Made by a program: the position numbers and the translations under genes. Below the pieces are notes generated by a model. The model was not told the DNA's origin, searched no databases, and saw nothing but the letters and a program-made list of their open reading frames with translations. This document shows positions 8,310-17,894 of a stretch of DNA of 64,000 bases, piece by piece. Origin of the DNA: Saccharicrinis carchari. GTDB lineage: Bacteria > Bacteroidota > Bacteroidia > Bacteroidales > Marinilabiliaceae. Within the stretch, counting starts at the first letter, position 1. Every line of letters starts with the position of its first letter. The stretch is taken from positions 1-64,000 of the forward strand of contig NZ_FXTB01000003.1 in NCBI RefSeq assembly GCF_900182605.1, read 5' to 3'.

Positions 8310-11186
8310 ATGCACCGATATTTTTTATTTTTCTTTTTAATTAGCGCCAACCTCTCCGCTCAGTTTACCGAAAACTGGGACGACAGTAGTTTTTCTACTC
8401 CCCTTGTTTGGCAGGGCGATTTGGACAAATATACCATTAATACGGTGGAACACCAACTGCTGCTAACAGCTCCTTCAGCAACTTCGGAGGCATATATTAG
8501 TACTCCCAGCACCGCCCTGATAGATGCAGCATGGGAGTTTACCGTGCATATGGATTTTAACCCTTCGGGCTCAAACTATGCCCAACTATTTTTAGCCTGT
8601 AACCAAGCCACCTACAACGATAAAATGGAAGGCTATTACGTTATGGTGGGCGATACCGAAGACGAGGTATCGCTATGGAAACGGGAAGCCGGCAATAACC
8701 TGAAAATAATAGATGGCAGAGATAAAATTTTAGATAGCCCATCGGTTACCGTCACCATAAAAGTGCAGCGCAACTCAGTTGGTAATTGGCAGTTACACAC
8801 AAGGCGCGAGGGCGAGGATTTTACCCTGGAGGGTGAGGTGTTGGACAATAGCATAAGCACGTCCAATTACTTTGGTATTTATTGCCGATACACTTCTACA
8901 CGCAGCGATAAATTTTCATTCGGTCCGGTTTCTGTTTTGGGTGCAGCTTTTGTTGATACCGTTAAACCACTGGTAACATCACATCAATTGCTTGCCGCCA
9001 ATCAAATCAGCCTGCTTTTTAACGAGCACCTCGATTCATCTTCCATCTCAAACGGCAAATTTGCGATTGAACCCGATGGGATACATCCCGATAAGGTGGT
9101 AAGTAACAACCGTAGGGTGAATGTTTTTTTTAATGCTTACTTGCAAGATACAGATGCGGGACTGCTAAGCGTTAAAGACATCAGAGACAAATCGGGTAAC
9201 ATAATGAATGACACCTCTTTAACCTATCGTTTTAAAAGAATAAAATTACTCCACTCCAAGGTGTTGGATCCCAACAACCTGCAACTCTATTTTAATAAAA
9301 ATATAGATGCTTCGCTTACAAATATTGCGATAGCAGAAAGCGAATTGAATTTTTCGACTCCTCTATTTGTTAAAGATTCTACTCTACTAATCAGGAGCAA
9401 CAAGCCCATGTTGCCCCATCAGATTTATACCGTAAAGCTAACCGGCATACTGGCATCTTTTGGCGATATAATTAAGGATACCACCCTAAATATCACCTAT
9501 CGCCCTGCCCATCGCTTCGATATTATATTTACCGAATTGATGCCCGACGAAACACCTAACGTGGGGCTGTTCCATTCGGAATATATCGAAATATATAACC
9601 GGAGAGACTATCCTATTAATTTAGATGGCATGAAGCTAATAATTAACGATAAGGAATCCGTATTGCCCAACTATCTACTTTCTCCCGGTGCGTATGCAAT
9701 AATTATCAATCAAAAACACCTGGACAATTGGCCAGCGGATCTCCCCGTAATCCCCATCAAAAGCCTGCCTGTATTGACCAACAGCGCAGGTACATTGATC
9801 CTCCATCATGCCAACAATCTGGTAAGCGATGTGATACAATATCCCATCGTTATGGACGATGGCGGCTTTAAGGCGAGCGGAGGATGGTCTATTGAGCGCA
9901 AGGATCTTAATAACCATCAGCCCGACTATAACTGGGGCTATGCCATGCATTTGGATGGGGGCACCCCCGGAACGGAAAATTCAATTCATGCCCAAAATCC
10001 GGATACGATACCTCCCCGGATTAGTTACCTATCCTATATTGATGCGCATACTTTTAAAATTGTTTTTAACGAGGCATTAAAAAACACCGATACTTTTGCA
10101 CCTTCCATTATTCAGGTTGAACAGGCCACCGTTTCCGAGATAATTGTTGACCCTATTTTTATAAATAGCATAGAATTTTCGTTGGAGGAAGATATACCGG
10201 CAGGACAAATTTTTGAAGCCGGTTTTTCCAAAGCAATTAGCGATTTTGCAGGCAATACACTAAATAATAGTGTTAAAGATCAAAAGCTTTGGCTGCGTCT
10301 TGGCGTACCCGAAACAATAGACAGTTTTGACATCTGTATAAATGAGGTTTTATTTAACCCACAGCCCGACGATGTTGACTTTGTAGAACTTTATAACCGG
10401 TCGGACAAAACACTCAATAGGAGCGACATCTATTTGGCAACACTTAGCCATTCTACTTCGGATATACTTATACCCGATAAACTGAAGCGAATAAACAATA
10501 AAAACAGTTTATTCTTCCCCAACGATTACTTGGTAGTTAGTTCAGATATAAAAAAAACCGAAGCCAAGCATGTACAAACCAACTCAACCATGCTTAACCA
10601 GGCCAGCCTCCCTGCGATGGGCAACGACGAAGGCAGCATAGCCATAGCCCAAAACAATGGACTTATTATTGATTATTTTATTTATAGCAGCGATATGCAC
10701 TTTGAATTACTGCGCAACAAGGAGGGGGTTTCGTTGGAGCGTGTAAGCCCTAACGCCCCCTCCAATAATTACCATAATTGGCACTCGGCTTCGCAGCATA
10801 GCGCCTATGCCACACCAACGCAGCAGAATTCGCAATATTCCGATTACGCACCAAAAGATAATGGAGATTGGGTATCGTTAGAAAAGGAGGCGTTTAGTCC
10901 GAACGCAGATGGAACAGATGACTTTTTAAGAATAAATTATAGCTTGGGCGAACCGGGCTGGACCGGTACGATAAGTATATACAATCGCTACGGCCGTGTT
11001 ATTAAAACTGTTGTTAGCAACCAATTATTGGGTGTACAGGGTTTTTTTATCTGGGACGGCACAAACCACAACCATCAAAAAGCCGATATGGGCATATATA
11101 TCGTTTATGCCGATTTTTTTTCGACCTCGGGTAAAAGAAAACAACGCAAAATCGCCACCGTTTTAACGGCAGGAAGAAAGAAATAA
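8310..11186 (+). CDS. large secreted multidomain protein with two lamin-tail domains and a FlgD/CHU_C-like C-terminus
   Basis: The protein has 958 residues from the ATG at 8310, which starts the signal peptide MHRYFLFFFLISANLSAQ; the frame from 8253 adds 19 unlikely residues. In order: a concanavalin/LamG-like N-terminal domain (about 20-210, starting FTENWDDSSF); bacterial Ig-like (SbsA-type) modules with the pattern KPLVTSHQLLAANQISLLFNE; a lamin-tail domain near 405-530 (IIFTELMPDE, then EYIEIYNRR); another Ig-like module; a second lamin-tail domain near 670-790 (CINEVLFNPQPDDVDFVELYN); and a C-terminal beta domain (FSPNADGTDDFLRI, IYNRYGRVIK, GFFIWDGT). That last part resembles the FlgD-Ig/type B T9SS sorting region. 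It is probably a surface or secreted structural or adhesive protein. No catalytic residues were recognised. Confidence 0.75.
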   Translation: MHRYFLFFFLISANLSAQFTENWDDSSFSTPLVWQGDLDKYTINTVEHQLLLTAPSATSEAYISTPSTALIDAAWEFTVHMDFNPSGSNYAQLFLACNQATYNDKMEGYYVMVGDTEDEVSLWKREAGNNLKIIDGRDKILDSPSVTVTIKVQRNSVGNWQLHTRREGEDFTLEGEVLDNSISTSNYFGIYCRYTSTRSDKFSFGPVSVLGAAFVDTVKPLVTSHQLLAANQISLLFNEHLDSSSISNGKFAIEPDGIHPDKVVSNNRRVNVFFNAYLQDTDAGLLSVKDIRDKSGNIMNDTSLTYRFKRIKLLHSKVLDPNNLQLYFNKNIDASLTNIAIAESELNFSTPLFVKDSTLLIRSNKPMLPHQIYTVKLTGILASFGDIIKDTTLNITYRPAHRFDIIFTELMPDETPNVGLFHSEYIEIYNRRDYPINLDGMKLIINDKESVLPNYLLSPGAYAIIINQKHLDNWPADLPVIPIKSLPVLTNSAGTLILHHANNLVSDVIQYPIVMDDGGFKASGGWSIERKDLNNHQPDYNWGYAMHLDGGTPGTENSIHAQNPDTIPPRISYLSYIDAHTFKIVFNEALKNTDTFAPSIIQVEQATVSEIIVDPIFINSIEFSLEEDIPAGQIFEAGFSKAISDFAGNTLNNSVKDQKLWLRLGVPETIDSFDICINEVLFNPQPDDVDFVELYNRSDKTLNRSDIYLATLSHSTSDILIPDKLKRINNKNSLFFPNDYLVVSSDIKKTEAKHVQTNSTMLNQASLPAMGNDEGSIAIAQNNGLIIDYFIYSSDMHFELLRNKEGVSLERVSPNAPSNNYHNWHSASQHSAYATPTQQNSQYSDYAPKDNGDWVSLEKEAFSPNADGTDDFLRINYSLGEPGWTGTISIYNRYGRVIKTVVSNQLLGVQGFFIWDGTNHNHQKADMGIYIVYADFFSTSGKRKQRKIATVLTAGRKK

Positions 11187-11194
11187 GCTAAAAC

Positions 11195-11240
11195 AACGAA
11201 AGCCCCCAGGTTGAAATTTAAGCAACTGAAGGCTTTCGTT
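11195..11240. terminator. bidirectional intrinsic terminator
   Basis: A 10-bp stem, AACGAAAGCC (11195-11204) with GGCTTTCGTT (11231-11240), sits between the convergent lamin-tail protein gene and asnA. Confidence 0.75.
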
Positions 11241-11263
11241 AATGCTGTTATAAGATGAGCTTA

Positions 11264-12301
11264 TTACACCAAAAATATCTTATTTTCCTTACATTCCTTA
11301 CGCATGCTCTCGGGCCAAATACTCGCTTGTATTTCGCCAATATGGGCCTTGCGCAAAAAGAACATGCAAAGGCGCGACTGACCAATACCACCGCCGATGG
11401 ACAAGGGAAGTTCGCCATTCAATAAACGCTTATGAAAAAGAAGTTCTTTCCGCTCAGTACAATTTTCTATTTGCAACTGCCTGGCTAGTACTTCCGGACT
11501 CACGCGGATACCCATTGACGACAATTCAAAAGAGTTTTCGAGGATTGGGTTCCACACTAAAATGTCGCCATTAAGGCCATGGTACTTATCGCCTGTTGGG
11601 GTACTCCAATCGTCGTAATCCGGAGCTCGGCCATCATGTTTTTCGCCATTACTTAAAGGATGACCAATACCAATAATAAAAACAGCTCCATACTTTTTGG
11701 CTATGGCGTCTTCACGCTCCTTGGGGCTCAAGTCCGGATACGCATCAAGTAAGTCCTGAGCCTGCACAAACTTTATTTTTTCCGGTAGAACAGGTTTAAT
11801 CTGCGGATAACGTTCATATACCACAAACTCAGTTCGTTTTAACACCTCAAATATTTTTTTAACGATATATTTAAGAAAATCCAGGTTATAATCATCGCTT
11901 CCCATACTCCGTTCCCAGTCCCATTGATCTACGTAAAGCGAATGTATATTATCCAGCTCCTCATCGGGGCGGATGGCATTCATATCGGTATAAAGGCCAT
12001 ATCCTTCTTCAATATCATAATCGGCCAGTGCCATGCGTTTCCACTTGGCCAGGGAGTGAACCACCTCGGCCGTTTGATCATTAAACTCCTTTATGGGAAA
12101 AGCAACAGGACGTTCGGTTCCATTCAGGTCGTCGTTAATACCGGTTCCCTTCATCACAAACAACGGAGCCGTTACACGTCGCAACCTCAGCTCGGCCGAC
12201 AGCGCTGTTTGAAAATGATCCTTAATCGTTTTTATCGCATGTTCCGTTTGTTTCAGATCCAAAGGAGACTCATAGTTCTTTGGAATAAATAATTTAGCCA
12301 T
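11264..12301 (-). CDS. asnA: aspartate--ammonia ligase
   Basis: The protein has 345 residues and is the ammonia-dependent asparagine synthetase. It makes asparagine from aspartate, ammonia and ATP, and is a class II aminoacyl-tRNA-synthetase-like enzyme. The N-terminus (KNYESPLDLKQTEHAIKTIK) and the LRLRRVTAPLFV and GTGINDDLNGTERPVAF blocks are diagnostic. The C-terminal active-site block SIGGGIGQSRLCMFFLRKAH is intact. It is a cytoplasmic enzyme, transcribed alone with a 170-bp AT-rich gap after the next upstream gene. Its length equals the family norm plus a few residues. No anomaly was seen. Confidence 0.95.
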   Translation of the reverse strand: MAKLFIPKNYESPLDLKQTEHAIKTIKDHFQTALSAELRLRRVTAPLFVMKGTGINDDLNGTERPVAFPIKEFNDQTAEVVHSLAKWKRMALADYDIEEGYGLYTDMNAIRPDEELDNIHSLYVDQWDWERSMGSDDYNLDFLKYIVKKIFEVLKRTEFVVYERYPQIKPVLPEKIKFVQAQDLLDAYPDLSPKEREDAIAKKYGAVFIIGIGHPLSNGEKHDGRAPDYDDWSTPTGDKYHGLNGDILVWNPILENSFELSSMGIRVSPEVLARQLQIENCTERKELLFHKRLLNGELPLSIGGGIGQSRLCMFFLRKAHIGEIQASIWPESMRKECKENKIFLV

Positions 12302-12471
12302 TATGATATGATTATATTTTGATTTGCTTCACAAAGATATACAATACTATCAATTAGAAACAACATTAGGGTGAAATATTTACAATTTATAACGATTCCT
12401 TGTGGTATAAGTAGGATTTTACTTTTAATTAACCATTACTAATAACAATATGATGAAAATTAAACAATTAT

Positions 12472-13065
12472 TTATTCGCTTAAGCGTTTTACCAAATCAA
12501 TAAAATCTTGATTCAATCGTGCGACTCCCTTTGTGGTAATTACCATTCGCGGAACATCATCGTTTATCAGCTCCCCATTTTTGTTGAGGAACATATAGTG
12601 TGGATACGCATACACATTGAATTTACCCTTCGCCTCCTGTTTTTGTTCCCTGGAAAAAAAATAGTGATCGCCTGTCATATCTAACTTATTGATATAGTAA
12701 TCAAATTCCTTTTTTGGCGAAAGCGTGCATAAATAAACGGTTTGCACCTTATACTTTTCAAAAATCTTATCCATGCCCAATGCCTTTTTGTGCTTAATAT
12801 CGTATAGGCAAGCACCACACCAAGCGCCCCATAAGTCGATAAACACAACACTACCTAAATGGTCTTTTCTAATTTTATCGATTAACGCCGTAAATGAAAT
12901 AAATTCTTCGTGGTGAATTCTGATATCGGTTTTCTTAAGGCCTGACATTTTTAAAAAATCATTACTTTCATTAAGCAGCGTGGCACGTATAGTTTCATTG
13001 TAATTTAATGCAACCGGATATTTTTTCATCACTTTAAAAAAATGCCAAGAATCTAAGCTTTTCAT
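12472..13065 (-). CDS. thioredoxin-fold C-terminal half of a frameshifted thiol-disulfide protein
   Basis: This is a 197-residue frame containing a thioredoxin/AhpC-TSA-like domain from about residue 45 to the end. VVFIDLWGAWCGACLYDI carries the redox pair Cys83 and Cys86 (WCGAC). VQTVYLCTLSPKKEFDYYI and YAYPHYMFLNKNGELI (cis-Pro loop region) follow. It has no signal peptide of its own. The frame overlaps the end of the 13034-13621 frame, which supplies a signal peptide and an N-terminal domain. Removing one T from the T7 run at 13036-13042 (minus strand) joins them into a single protein of about 382 residues, of the usual Bacteroidota type: N-terminal beta domain plus periplasmic thioredoxin. 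It is most likely the 3' half of one gene. Confidence 0.7.
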   Translation of the reverse strand: MKSLDSWHFFKVMKKYPVALNYNETIRATLLNESNDFLKMSGLKKTDIRIHHEEFISFTALIDKIRKDHLGSVVFIDLWGAWCGACLYDIKHKKALGMDKIFEKYKVQTVYLCTLSPKKEFDYYINKLDMTGDHYFFSREQKQEAKGKFNVYAYPHYMFLNKNGELINDDVPRMVITTKGVARLNQDFIDLVKRLSE

Positions 13066-13621
13066 TTTTTATAGATATCTTATTTCTTTCGAAATGTGCC
13101 AGATACAAAGTCCCAAAATAGGTTTGCGCATCAGTTTTGGCATTGGCAATGTAGTCCTCTATCTTTTGGGTTGAGTTTATTTCAGGGAACGAACCCCCAT
13201 CTTTTTTACCTAATTCGTACACATAGTTGTCCAATGCAAAATTAGACTTTGAATGGGTTTTTACCCATGCGCTTAAATTATCGTTTGCGCCGGAGCAGTC
13301 TATCGCCAGATTTATGGTATCGCCAGGAAACACGGGTAACACAATGGATTGCCCATGCCAACCGATATTGGCAAGCGTTGGATAATCGACTTGCGCTGAA
13401 TATGAAAATTCACCCTTACTGCTAAATAGGTCGATTTTATATCCATAACTGAATGGCGAAACCGGCGCTAAGATGTGGCAATATACACGATAGTAATCGA
13501 TATTCCGGAATTCTTCGTAGTTTTTAAAATTGATTTTGATGAATGCGTTATCCTGCGCGCAGAGGGTATTTGCCATCAGGAGGAGGAGGAGGCTAATGGA
13601 AGTGGCGACTTTCATAATCAC
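13034..13621 (-). CDS. signal peptide and N-terminal half of a frameshifted thioredoxin-family protein
   Basis: This is a 195-residue frame starting MIMKVATSISLLLLLMANTLCAQ, a clear signal peptide. Residues of about 25-150 are beta-rich (FKNYEEFRNIDYYRVYCHIL, then GQSIVLPVFPGDTINLAI), like the N-terminal domains of Bacteroidota thiol-disulfide oxidoreductases (DUF4369-like arrangement). A helical linker follows, in which the frame breaks off after FLAFF. The downstream frame continues naturally with KVMKKYPVALNY once one T of the T7 tract is skipped. On its own this half has no redox motif. Expected location of the joined protein: periplasm. A sequencing error or a genuine inactivating indel are both possible. 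Confidence 0.6.
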   Translation of the reverse strand: MIMKVATSISLLLLLMANTLCAQDNAFIKINFKNYEEFRNIDYYRVYCHILAPVSPFSYGYKIDLFSSKGEFSYSAQVDYPTLANIGWHGQSIVLPVFPGDTINLAIDCSGANDNLSAWVKTHSKSNFALDNYVYELGKKDGGSFPEINSTQKIEDYIANAKTDAQTYFGTLYLAHFERNKISIKNEKLRFLAFF

Positions 13622-13959
13622 TGTTTAAGTGTAGAGTACGTACTAAAATACTAAAAATTAACGGTATATATAATCTGTTTTTTGTATGCGCCATTACAGT
13701 AGTGCGTACTGCAGTAATAACACCGTCCAATAGGTCTTTGATAGCCAACAAAAATAGCGTACGTTAAAGGGAAGTCATTTTTATGTTATGCATACCATCT
13801 TCACAAAAATAATAAGATATAGACATCACCCCTCAATCAATCCTTTAACCAGGCTCACGTTTCTCCTGCTCTTGCCGTTATCCAACTTAGTTTTGTGCAA
13901 TGCGGATTGGCCAATCCCACCCCCTAATAATCTCTGAAATACTGTATTCACTTTATTGA
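13622..13959. other. 338-bp gap, no confident gene
   Basis: The gap separates the thioredoxin-family gene from the SpmA-SpmB gene, both on the minus strand. The left part is AT-rich and would hold the promoter of the thioredoxin gene. A 41-codon minus-strand frame (13826-13951, GTG start) contains GGGIGQSALHKTKL, which faintly echoes the GGGIGQSRLCM block of AsnA, but it is too short to call. No terminator with a clear stem was seen. Confidence 0.4.
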
Positions 13960-15192
13960 TTAGCCAAAAAATAAATACCCGATAATAATGGAAGCAATAA
14001 TGCCTACAAAGTCAGCAATCAGGCCGCATCCTATGGCATGCCGGGTGTGTTTGATACCTACCGAGCCAAAATACACGGCAATCACATAAAAGGTAGTGTC
14101 GGTGGCACCTTGCACGGTAGAGGCTAACTTAGAGGCAAAAGAATCTACCCCAAAGGTTTCAAAGCTTTCTATCATCATGCCGCGAGCTCCACTACCGCTT
14201 AGGGGTTTCATAAAAGCGGTAGGCAAGGCATCTACAAAGCGGGTGTCCATACCCAGTTGTGCCACCGTCCATTTAATGCCATCGGTAATATAATCCAGTG
14301 CGCCCACTTCGCGGAACACGCCCACCGCTACTAAAATGGCAATTAAAAATGGAATTATGCGGATAGCTATCTGAAAACCCTCCTTGGCTCCTTCTACAAA
14401 GGCATCGTAAACATTAACCTTTTTAAAAGTGGCCATACCAATAAACAGAATCATAATAGAAAAGAGTATGACGTTGCTGCCCACATTCGATACCACTTTA
14501 ACCTGCTCTTTGTCCATGAGCGACACTCCGTAAATAGCGCCCAACACCAATAAAGTCATGCCCCCAAGGTAGGCGATGATGACGGGGTGTGCCAGCCTGA
14601 TTTTTTGCACATACGATACGGCCAACAAACCGGCGAGGGTAGAAAAAAACGTAGCCAGCAGAATAGGGAGGAAAATATCGGCAGGATTGGCGGCACCATA
14701 TTGTGCACGATACACCATGATGCTAATGGGGATTAGGGTAAGGCCCGAAGTATTGAGCACCAGAAACATGATTTGGGCATTGGAGGCATCATCCTTCTTT
14801 TTATTTTCGGCCTGCAACTGATCCATGGCTTTTAGCCCCATGGGTGTAGCTGCATTATCGAGTCCCAGCATATTGGCCGAAAGGTTCATTATCATGGTTC
14901 CAAATGCAGGGTGGCCCTTGGGTAGCGAGGGAAACAGACGATTGAAGAAAGGTGCAATTAGCTTGGAGATGATGCGTATCATACCTCCTTTTTCCCCTAT
15001 TTTCATCAGCCCTAACCACAAAGACAACACACCGGTAAGTCCCAGGGATATCTCAAAGCCGGCTTTGGCAAAGTCGTAGGTGGCGTTCACCAGGTTGGGG
15101 AATACCTCCATATCCTGAAAAACGATTAATTTGACTAGTGCCACAACAAAGGCGACAAAGAAAAATCCTATCCAAATATAATTTAGTACCAT
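13960..15192 (-). CDS. SpmA-SpmB fusion, nucleoside-recognition (Gate) domain membrane protein
   Basis: The protein has 410 residues and about ten hydrophobic segments. The N-terminal half matches SpmA (AKAGFEISLGLTGVLSLWLG, then NLSANMLGLDNAATPMGLKA) and the C-terminal half matches SpmB (PFLIAILVAVGVFREVGALD, then LPTAFMKPLSGSGARGMM and TTFYVIAVYFGSVGIKHTRH). In Firmicutes these are two spore-maturation genes; the fused form is common in Bacteroidota, which do not sporulate. Gate-domain proteins are thought to move small molecules across the inner membrane, but the substrate is unknown. The gene is followed upstream by a 150-bp gap to the NimA-like gene on the same strand. The length matches other fusions. 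Confidence 0.85.
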   Translation of the reverse strand: MVLNYIWIGFFFVAFVVALVKLIVFQDMEVFPNLVNATYDFAKAGFEISLGLTGVLSLWLGLMKIGEKGGMIRIISKLIAPFFNRLFPSLPKGHPAFGTMIMNLSANMLGLDNAATPMGLKAMDQLQAENKKKDDASNAQIMFLVLNTSGLTLIPISIMVYRAQYGAANPADIFLPILLATFFSTLAGLLAVSYVQKIRLAHPVIIAYLGGMTLLVLGAIYGVSLMDKEQVKVVSNVGSNVILFSIMILFIGMATFKKVNVYDAFVEGAKEGFQIAIRIIPFLIAILVAVGVFREVGALDYITDGIKWTVAQLGMDTRFVDALPTAFMKPLSGSGARGMMIESFETFGVDSFASKLASTVQGATDTTFYVIAVYFGSVGIKHTRHAIGCGLIADFVGIIASIIIGYLFFG

Positions 15193-15341
15193 TTTTAAAT
15201 TGTTAGATGATTAGGTTGTTTGGAACGAAGTGATAGCCCGTTGCCTTATTATTATCAAACTTAACAGGAAGATTGTTAAACTAACAATAATTTCATATTG
15301 CACTTCACATTTTTTCAATCTCAAATCGCATATCGCATTTC

Positions 15342-15845
15342 TTAAAACGACCTTTTTACCGTATCATCACCTTGGTATTTTTCGTGCGGAGCACCAAATT
15401 CTTTACAACTAACCTTATCGATGGGCACCTCCCATATTTTCACATTGCGAATAGCCGGGTCGGAATACTTGAATTTTTTATCTGAATACTGCTCCATAAT
15501 AATATTCAACGCCTCCTTCTTTCGGTTAAAATCCTCCTGAAAATTCACCTTTCCCCAGGCCACCACACTTTTCGATTTCATGCGGTAGCTGCAGGCTACT
15601 TCGGGATGCTGAAAAGCCAATTCGTGGTCGGTACTGAAGGTGACACAGATATTGCTGTTTTTATTCAGAATGTCAACCACACGACCTTCGGGGGCAGAGT
15701 GTAGATAAATGACCTTATTACGATAGCCAAAATTCATGGGTAACACATAGGGCATATCGCCATCTACCACACCAATAAAGCACACATCACATTTTTTAAT
15801 AATGGCTTCAATTCTTTCGCTGTTTAAATGTTCTACTGTTTTCAT
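15342..15845 (-). CDS. pyridoxamine 5'-phosphate oxidase-family (NimA-like) flavoprotein
   Basis: The protein has 167 residues forming the split-barrel FMN-binding fold. The N-terminus has a strand pattern CFIGVVDGDMPYVLPMNFGY; VIYLHSAPEGRVVDIL forms the flavin phosphate-binding region; and VACSYRMKSKSVVAWGKVNF follows. This pattern fits the NimA-like subgroup (PF12900 type), which includes nitroimidazole reductases but mostly members with unknown physiological substrate. It is cytoplasmic. It lies 84 bp downstream of dnaG on the same strand, without a clear terminator between, so read-through is possible. Resistance to nitroimidazoles should not be assumed from this similarity. Confidence 0.75.
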   Translation of the reverse strand: MKTVEHLNSERIEAIIKKCDVCFIGVVDGDMPYVLPMNFGYRNKVIYLHSAPEGRVVDILNKNSNICVTFSTDHELAFQHPEVACSYRMKSKSVVAWGKVNFQEDFNRKKEALNIIMEQYSDKKFKYSDPAIRNVKIWEVPIDKVSCKEFGAPHEKYQGDDTVKRSF

Positions 15846-15929
15846 AATGATAGATAATAGACTTAGAGATAAAAGATATTAAGAAAAACCTATTGTTTGG
15901 TTTTACTGGTAAGGTTTGGTCGATACAGC

Positions 15930-17894
15930 TTAAACTATAGCTCTGTTTCCCAGCTCCTTACTCAATAAAGATTGTAGTTGTTGCAACTTCACCAGGGTTT
16001 GCATTATTTCCAATAGCTTTTCTTCATCCTTATTCTGCTCTATCTTTTTAATTTCCTTTTGATATTGCTCAATAAGTGTTTTTACTTTTTTTAGTTTCAG
16101 CTCGTTCATCAATTTAGGCACCAACACATCCAACTTTAGACTTTCGTCCAGATCGCCTGCGCCAAAACGCTGGTGTATTTTGCTTAAAGTATATTCGCGG
16201 CTCAATAAATCGGAAGCCAGCTGACTGACCTCTTTATCTGTATGACTCACAAAAAATTTTAGCGAACTGTATCCGGGCTTATCCTTATTTTGATCAAACA
16301 AAGTAATAATTTTACTGTACAGGGGATTCTTAAACTCAAGCTCGTCCTCTTTTAACTGAGCCATAACATACTCACCAACTGTTACATGTTCATCCTCAAC
16401 CTCCTCTCCTTCCTCTTCCTTTTGCAGCATATTTCTATCGCCAAATTTTATAATTAAACGAATCATTTCCTTTTCTATCTCCTCAAAAGGATTTTGCGAA
16501 GCAAACGCAGGGCTGGACATATTTACCGGCTGAACAGTACGGGAATCCTGTACACGCATTGCTGCATCTTTGTAGCTTGCCTCCCTTCCTTTACGCGTCA
16601 GTTTACCTATTTCGTTGTAAAGCACCTGCTCTTTCACATTCATAAGGGCGCTACACTCTTTAATGTACTCGCCGCGCACAATGACATCCGGAATAACCGA
16701 AATGGTTTTTACGATGTCTTGCAACAAACCCGCTCTTTTAACAGGATCTTTTTCGGCATCTTTTAAAAGCAGTCCGGTTTTAAACTTAATAAAATCGCCT
16801 TCGTTCTCGCTGATATATTTTTGCAGTTCTTGTGCGTTTCTCCTCTTGGCAAACGAATCGGGATCTTCTCCTTCGGGTAGCAACAGCACCTTAACGTTCA
16901 TCCCTTGCTCCAGTACCAAATCTATCCCACGTAACGAAGCTTTTATACCGGCAGGGTCACCATCGTAAATAATGGTTATGTTGGGTGTGAAGCGGGCTAT
17001 CAACCTTATCTGATCCACGGTAAGTGCCGTTCCGGAGGAGGCTACCACATTAATTATCCCCGCCTGATGAAAGGAAATTACATCGGTATATCCTTCCACC
17101 AAATAGCAATTGTCCTTTTTGGTTATTTCCGTTTTAGCCTGATAAATACCATACAGTATTTTGCTTTTATGGTAAATTTCCGACTCGGGCGAGTTAAGGT
17201 ATTTGGCTGCTTTGGCATCTGATTTTAAAATACGTCCTCCAAAAGCTGTCGGTTTACCCGATATGCTATGAATAGGGAAAATAACCCTGCCCCGGAATCT
17301 ATCGGCTTTATAATCGTCGCGCACGATAGTAAGGCCGGTCTTTTCCAGAAACTCCAACTTAAAGCTATTCTTTATAGCCTCATCAGTCAAGGCCGAACGT
17401 GCCTCGGGAGAATACCCTAAATCAAATTTTTGGATGATATCGTCCCTAAAACCGCGCGCTCTTAAATAGGACAAACCCACGGAACGCCCCTCATCCGATT
17501 TAAGAAGCATTTGCGAAAAATACTTTTGGGCGAAACCCGATACGGCCATCATACTTTCCCTGTCGTTTTTTACCTGCTGCTGTTCGGGACTCAGTTCAAC
17601 CTCCTCGATATGAATATGAAACTTATTGCCCAGATAGCGTATAGCTTCTACAAAGGATATTTGCTCTACATCCATTAAAAAATTAACGGCATTGCCACCT
17701 TTACCACACCCAAAGCACTTGTAAATCCCTTTGTGGGGCGAAACGGTGAACGAAGGTGTTTTTTCGTTATGGAAGGGGCAGTTACCAATATAGTTGACAC
17801 CACGCCTTCGCAACGAAACAAATTCCGACACCACATCTACAATTTGTGCCTGCGATGTTTCTACTACCCTGTCAACTGTGCCGTGATCAATCAT
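15930..17894 (-). CDS. dnaG: DNA primase
   Basis: The protein has 654 residues and synthesises RNA primers at the replication fork. The CHC2 zinc-binding domain is at the N-terminus: Cys39, His42, Cys60 and Cys63 in NCPFHNEKTPSF and YKCFGCGKGGNAV. The catalytic core follows (FRGRVIFPIHSISGKPTAFG) with a Toprim domain at about 260-345 (CYLVEGYTDVISFHQAG, then IIYDGDPAGIKAS, giving the Glu and Asp-x-Asp metal ligands). The C-terminal 200 residues are helical and charged, as expected for the helicase-binding part. A minus-strand TATATTTG box at 17963-17970 could be its promoter -7 element. Length and motifs are complete. Confidence 0.95.
   Translation of the reverse strand: MIDHGTVDRVVETSQAQIVDVVSEFVSLRRRGVNYIGNCPFHNEKTPSFTVSPHKGIYKCFGCGKGGNAVNFLMDVEQISFVEAIRYLGNKFHIHIEEVELSPEQQQVKNDRESMMAVSGFAQKYFSQMLLKSDEGRSVGLSYLRARGFRDDIIQKFDLGYSPEARSALTDEAIKNSFKLEFLEKTGLTIVRDDYKADRFRGRVIFPIHSISGKPTAFGGRILKSDAKAAKYLNSPESEIYHKSKILYGIYQAKTEITKKDNCYLVEGYTDVISFHQAGIINVVASSGTALTVDQIRLIARFTPNITIIYDGDPAGIKASLRGIDLVLEQGMNVKVLLLPEGEDPDSFAKRRNAQELQKYISENEGDFIKFKTGLLLKDAEKDPVKRAGLLQDIVKTISVIPDVIVRGEYIKECSALMNVKEQVLYNEIGKLTRKGREASYKDAAMRVQDSRTVQPVNMSSPAFASQNPFEEIEKEMIRLIIKFGDRNMLQKEEEGEEVEDEHVTVGEYVMAQLKEDELEFKNPLYSKIITLFDQNKDKPGYSSLKFFVSHTDKEVSQLASDLLSREYTLSKIHQRFGAGDLDESLKLDVLVPKLMNELKLKKVKTLIEQYQKEIKKIEQNKDEEKLLEIMQTLVKLQQLQSLLSKELGNRAIV

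Noticed and set aside
13826-13951. Small minus-strand frame containing GGGIGQSALHKTKL, faintly like the AsnA active-site block
   Set aside because: Only a 7-residue match, which could be chance; not enough for a gene or an asnA remnant.
15342-15845. Nitroimidazole resistance gene
   Set aside because: Only the general NimA-like fold can be supported; the family is broad and most members have no known resistance role.
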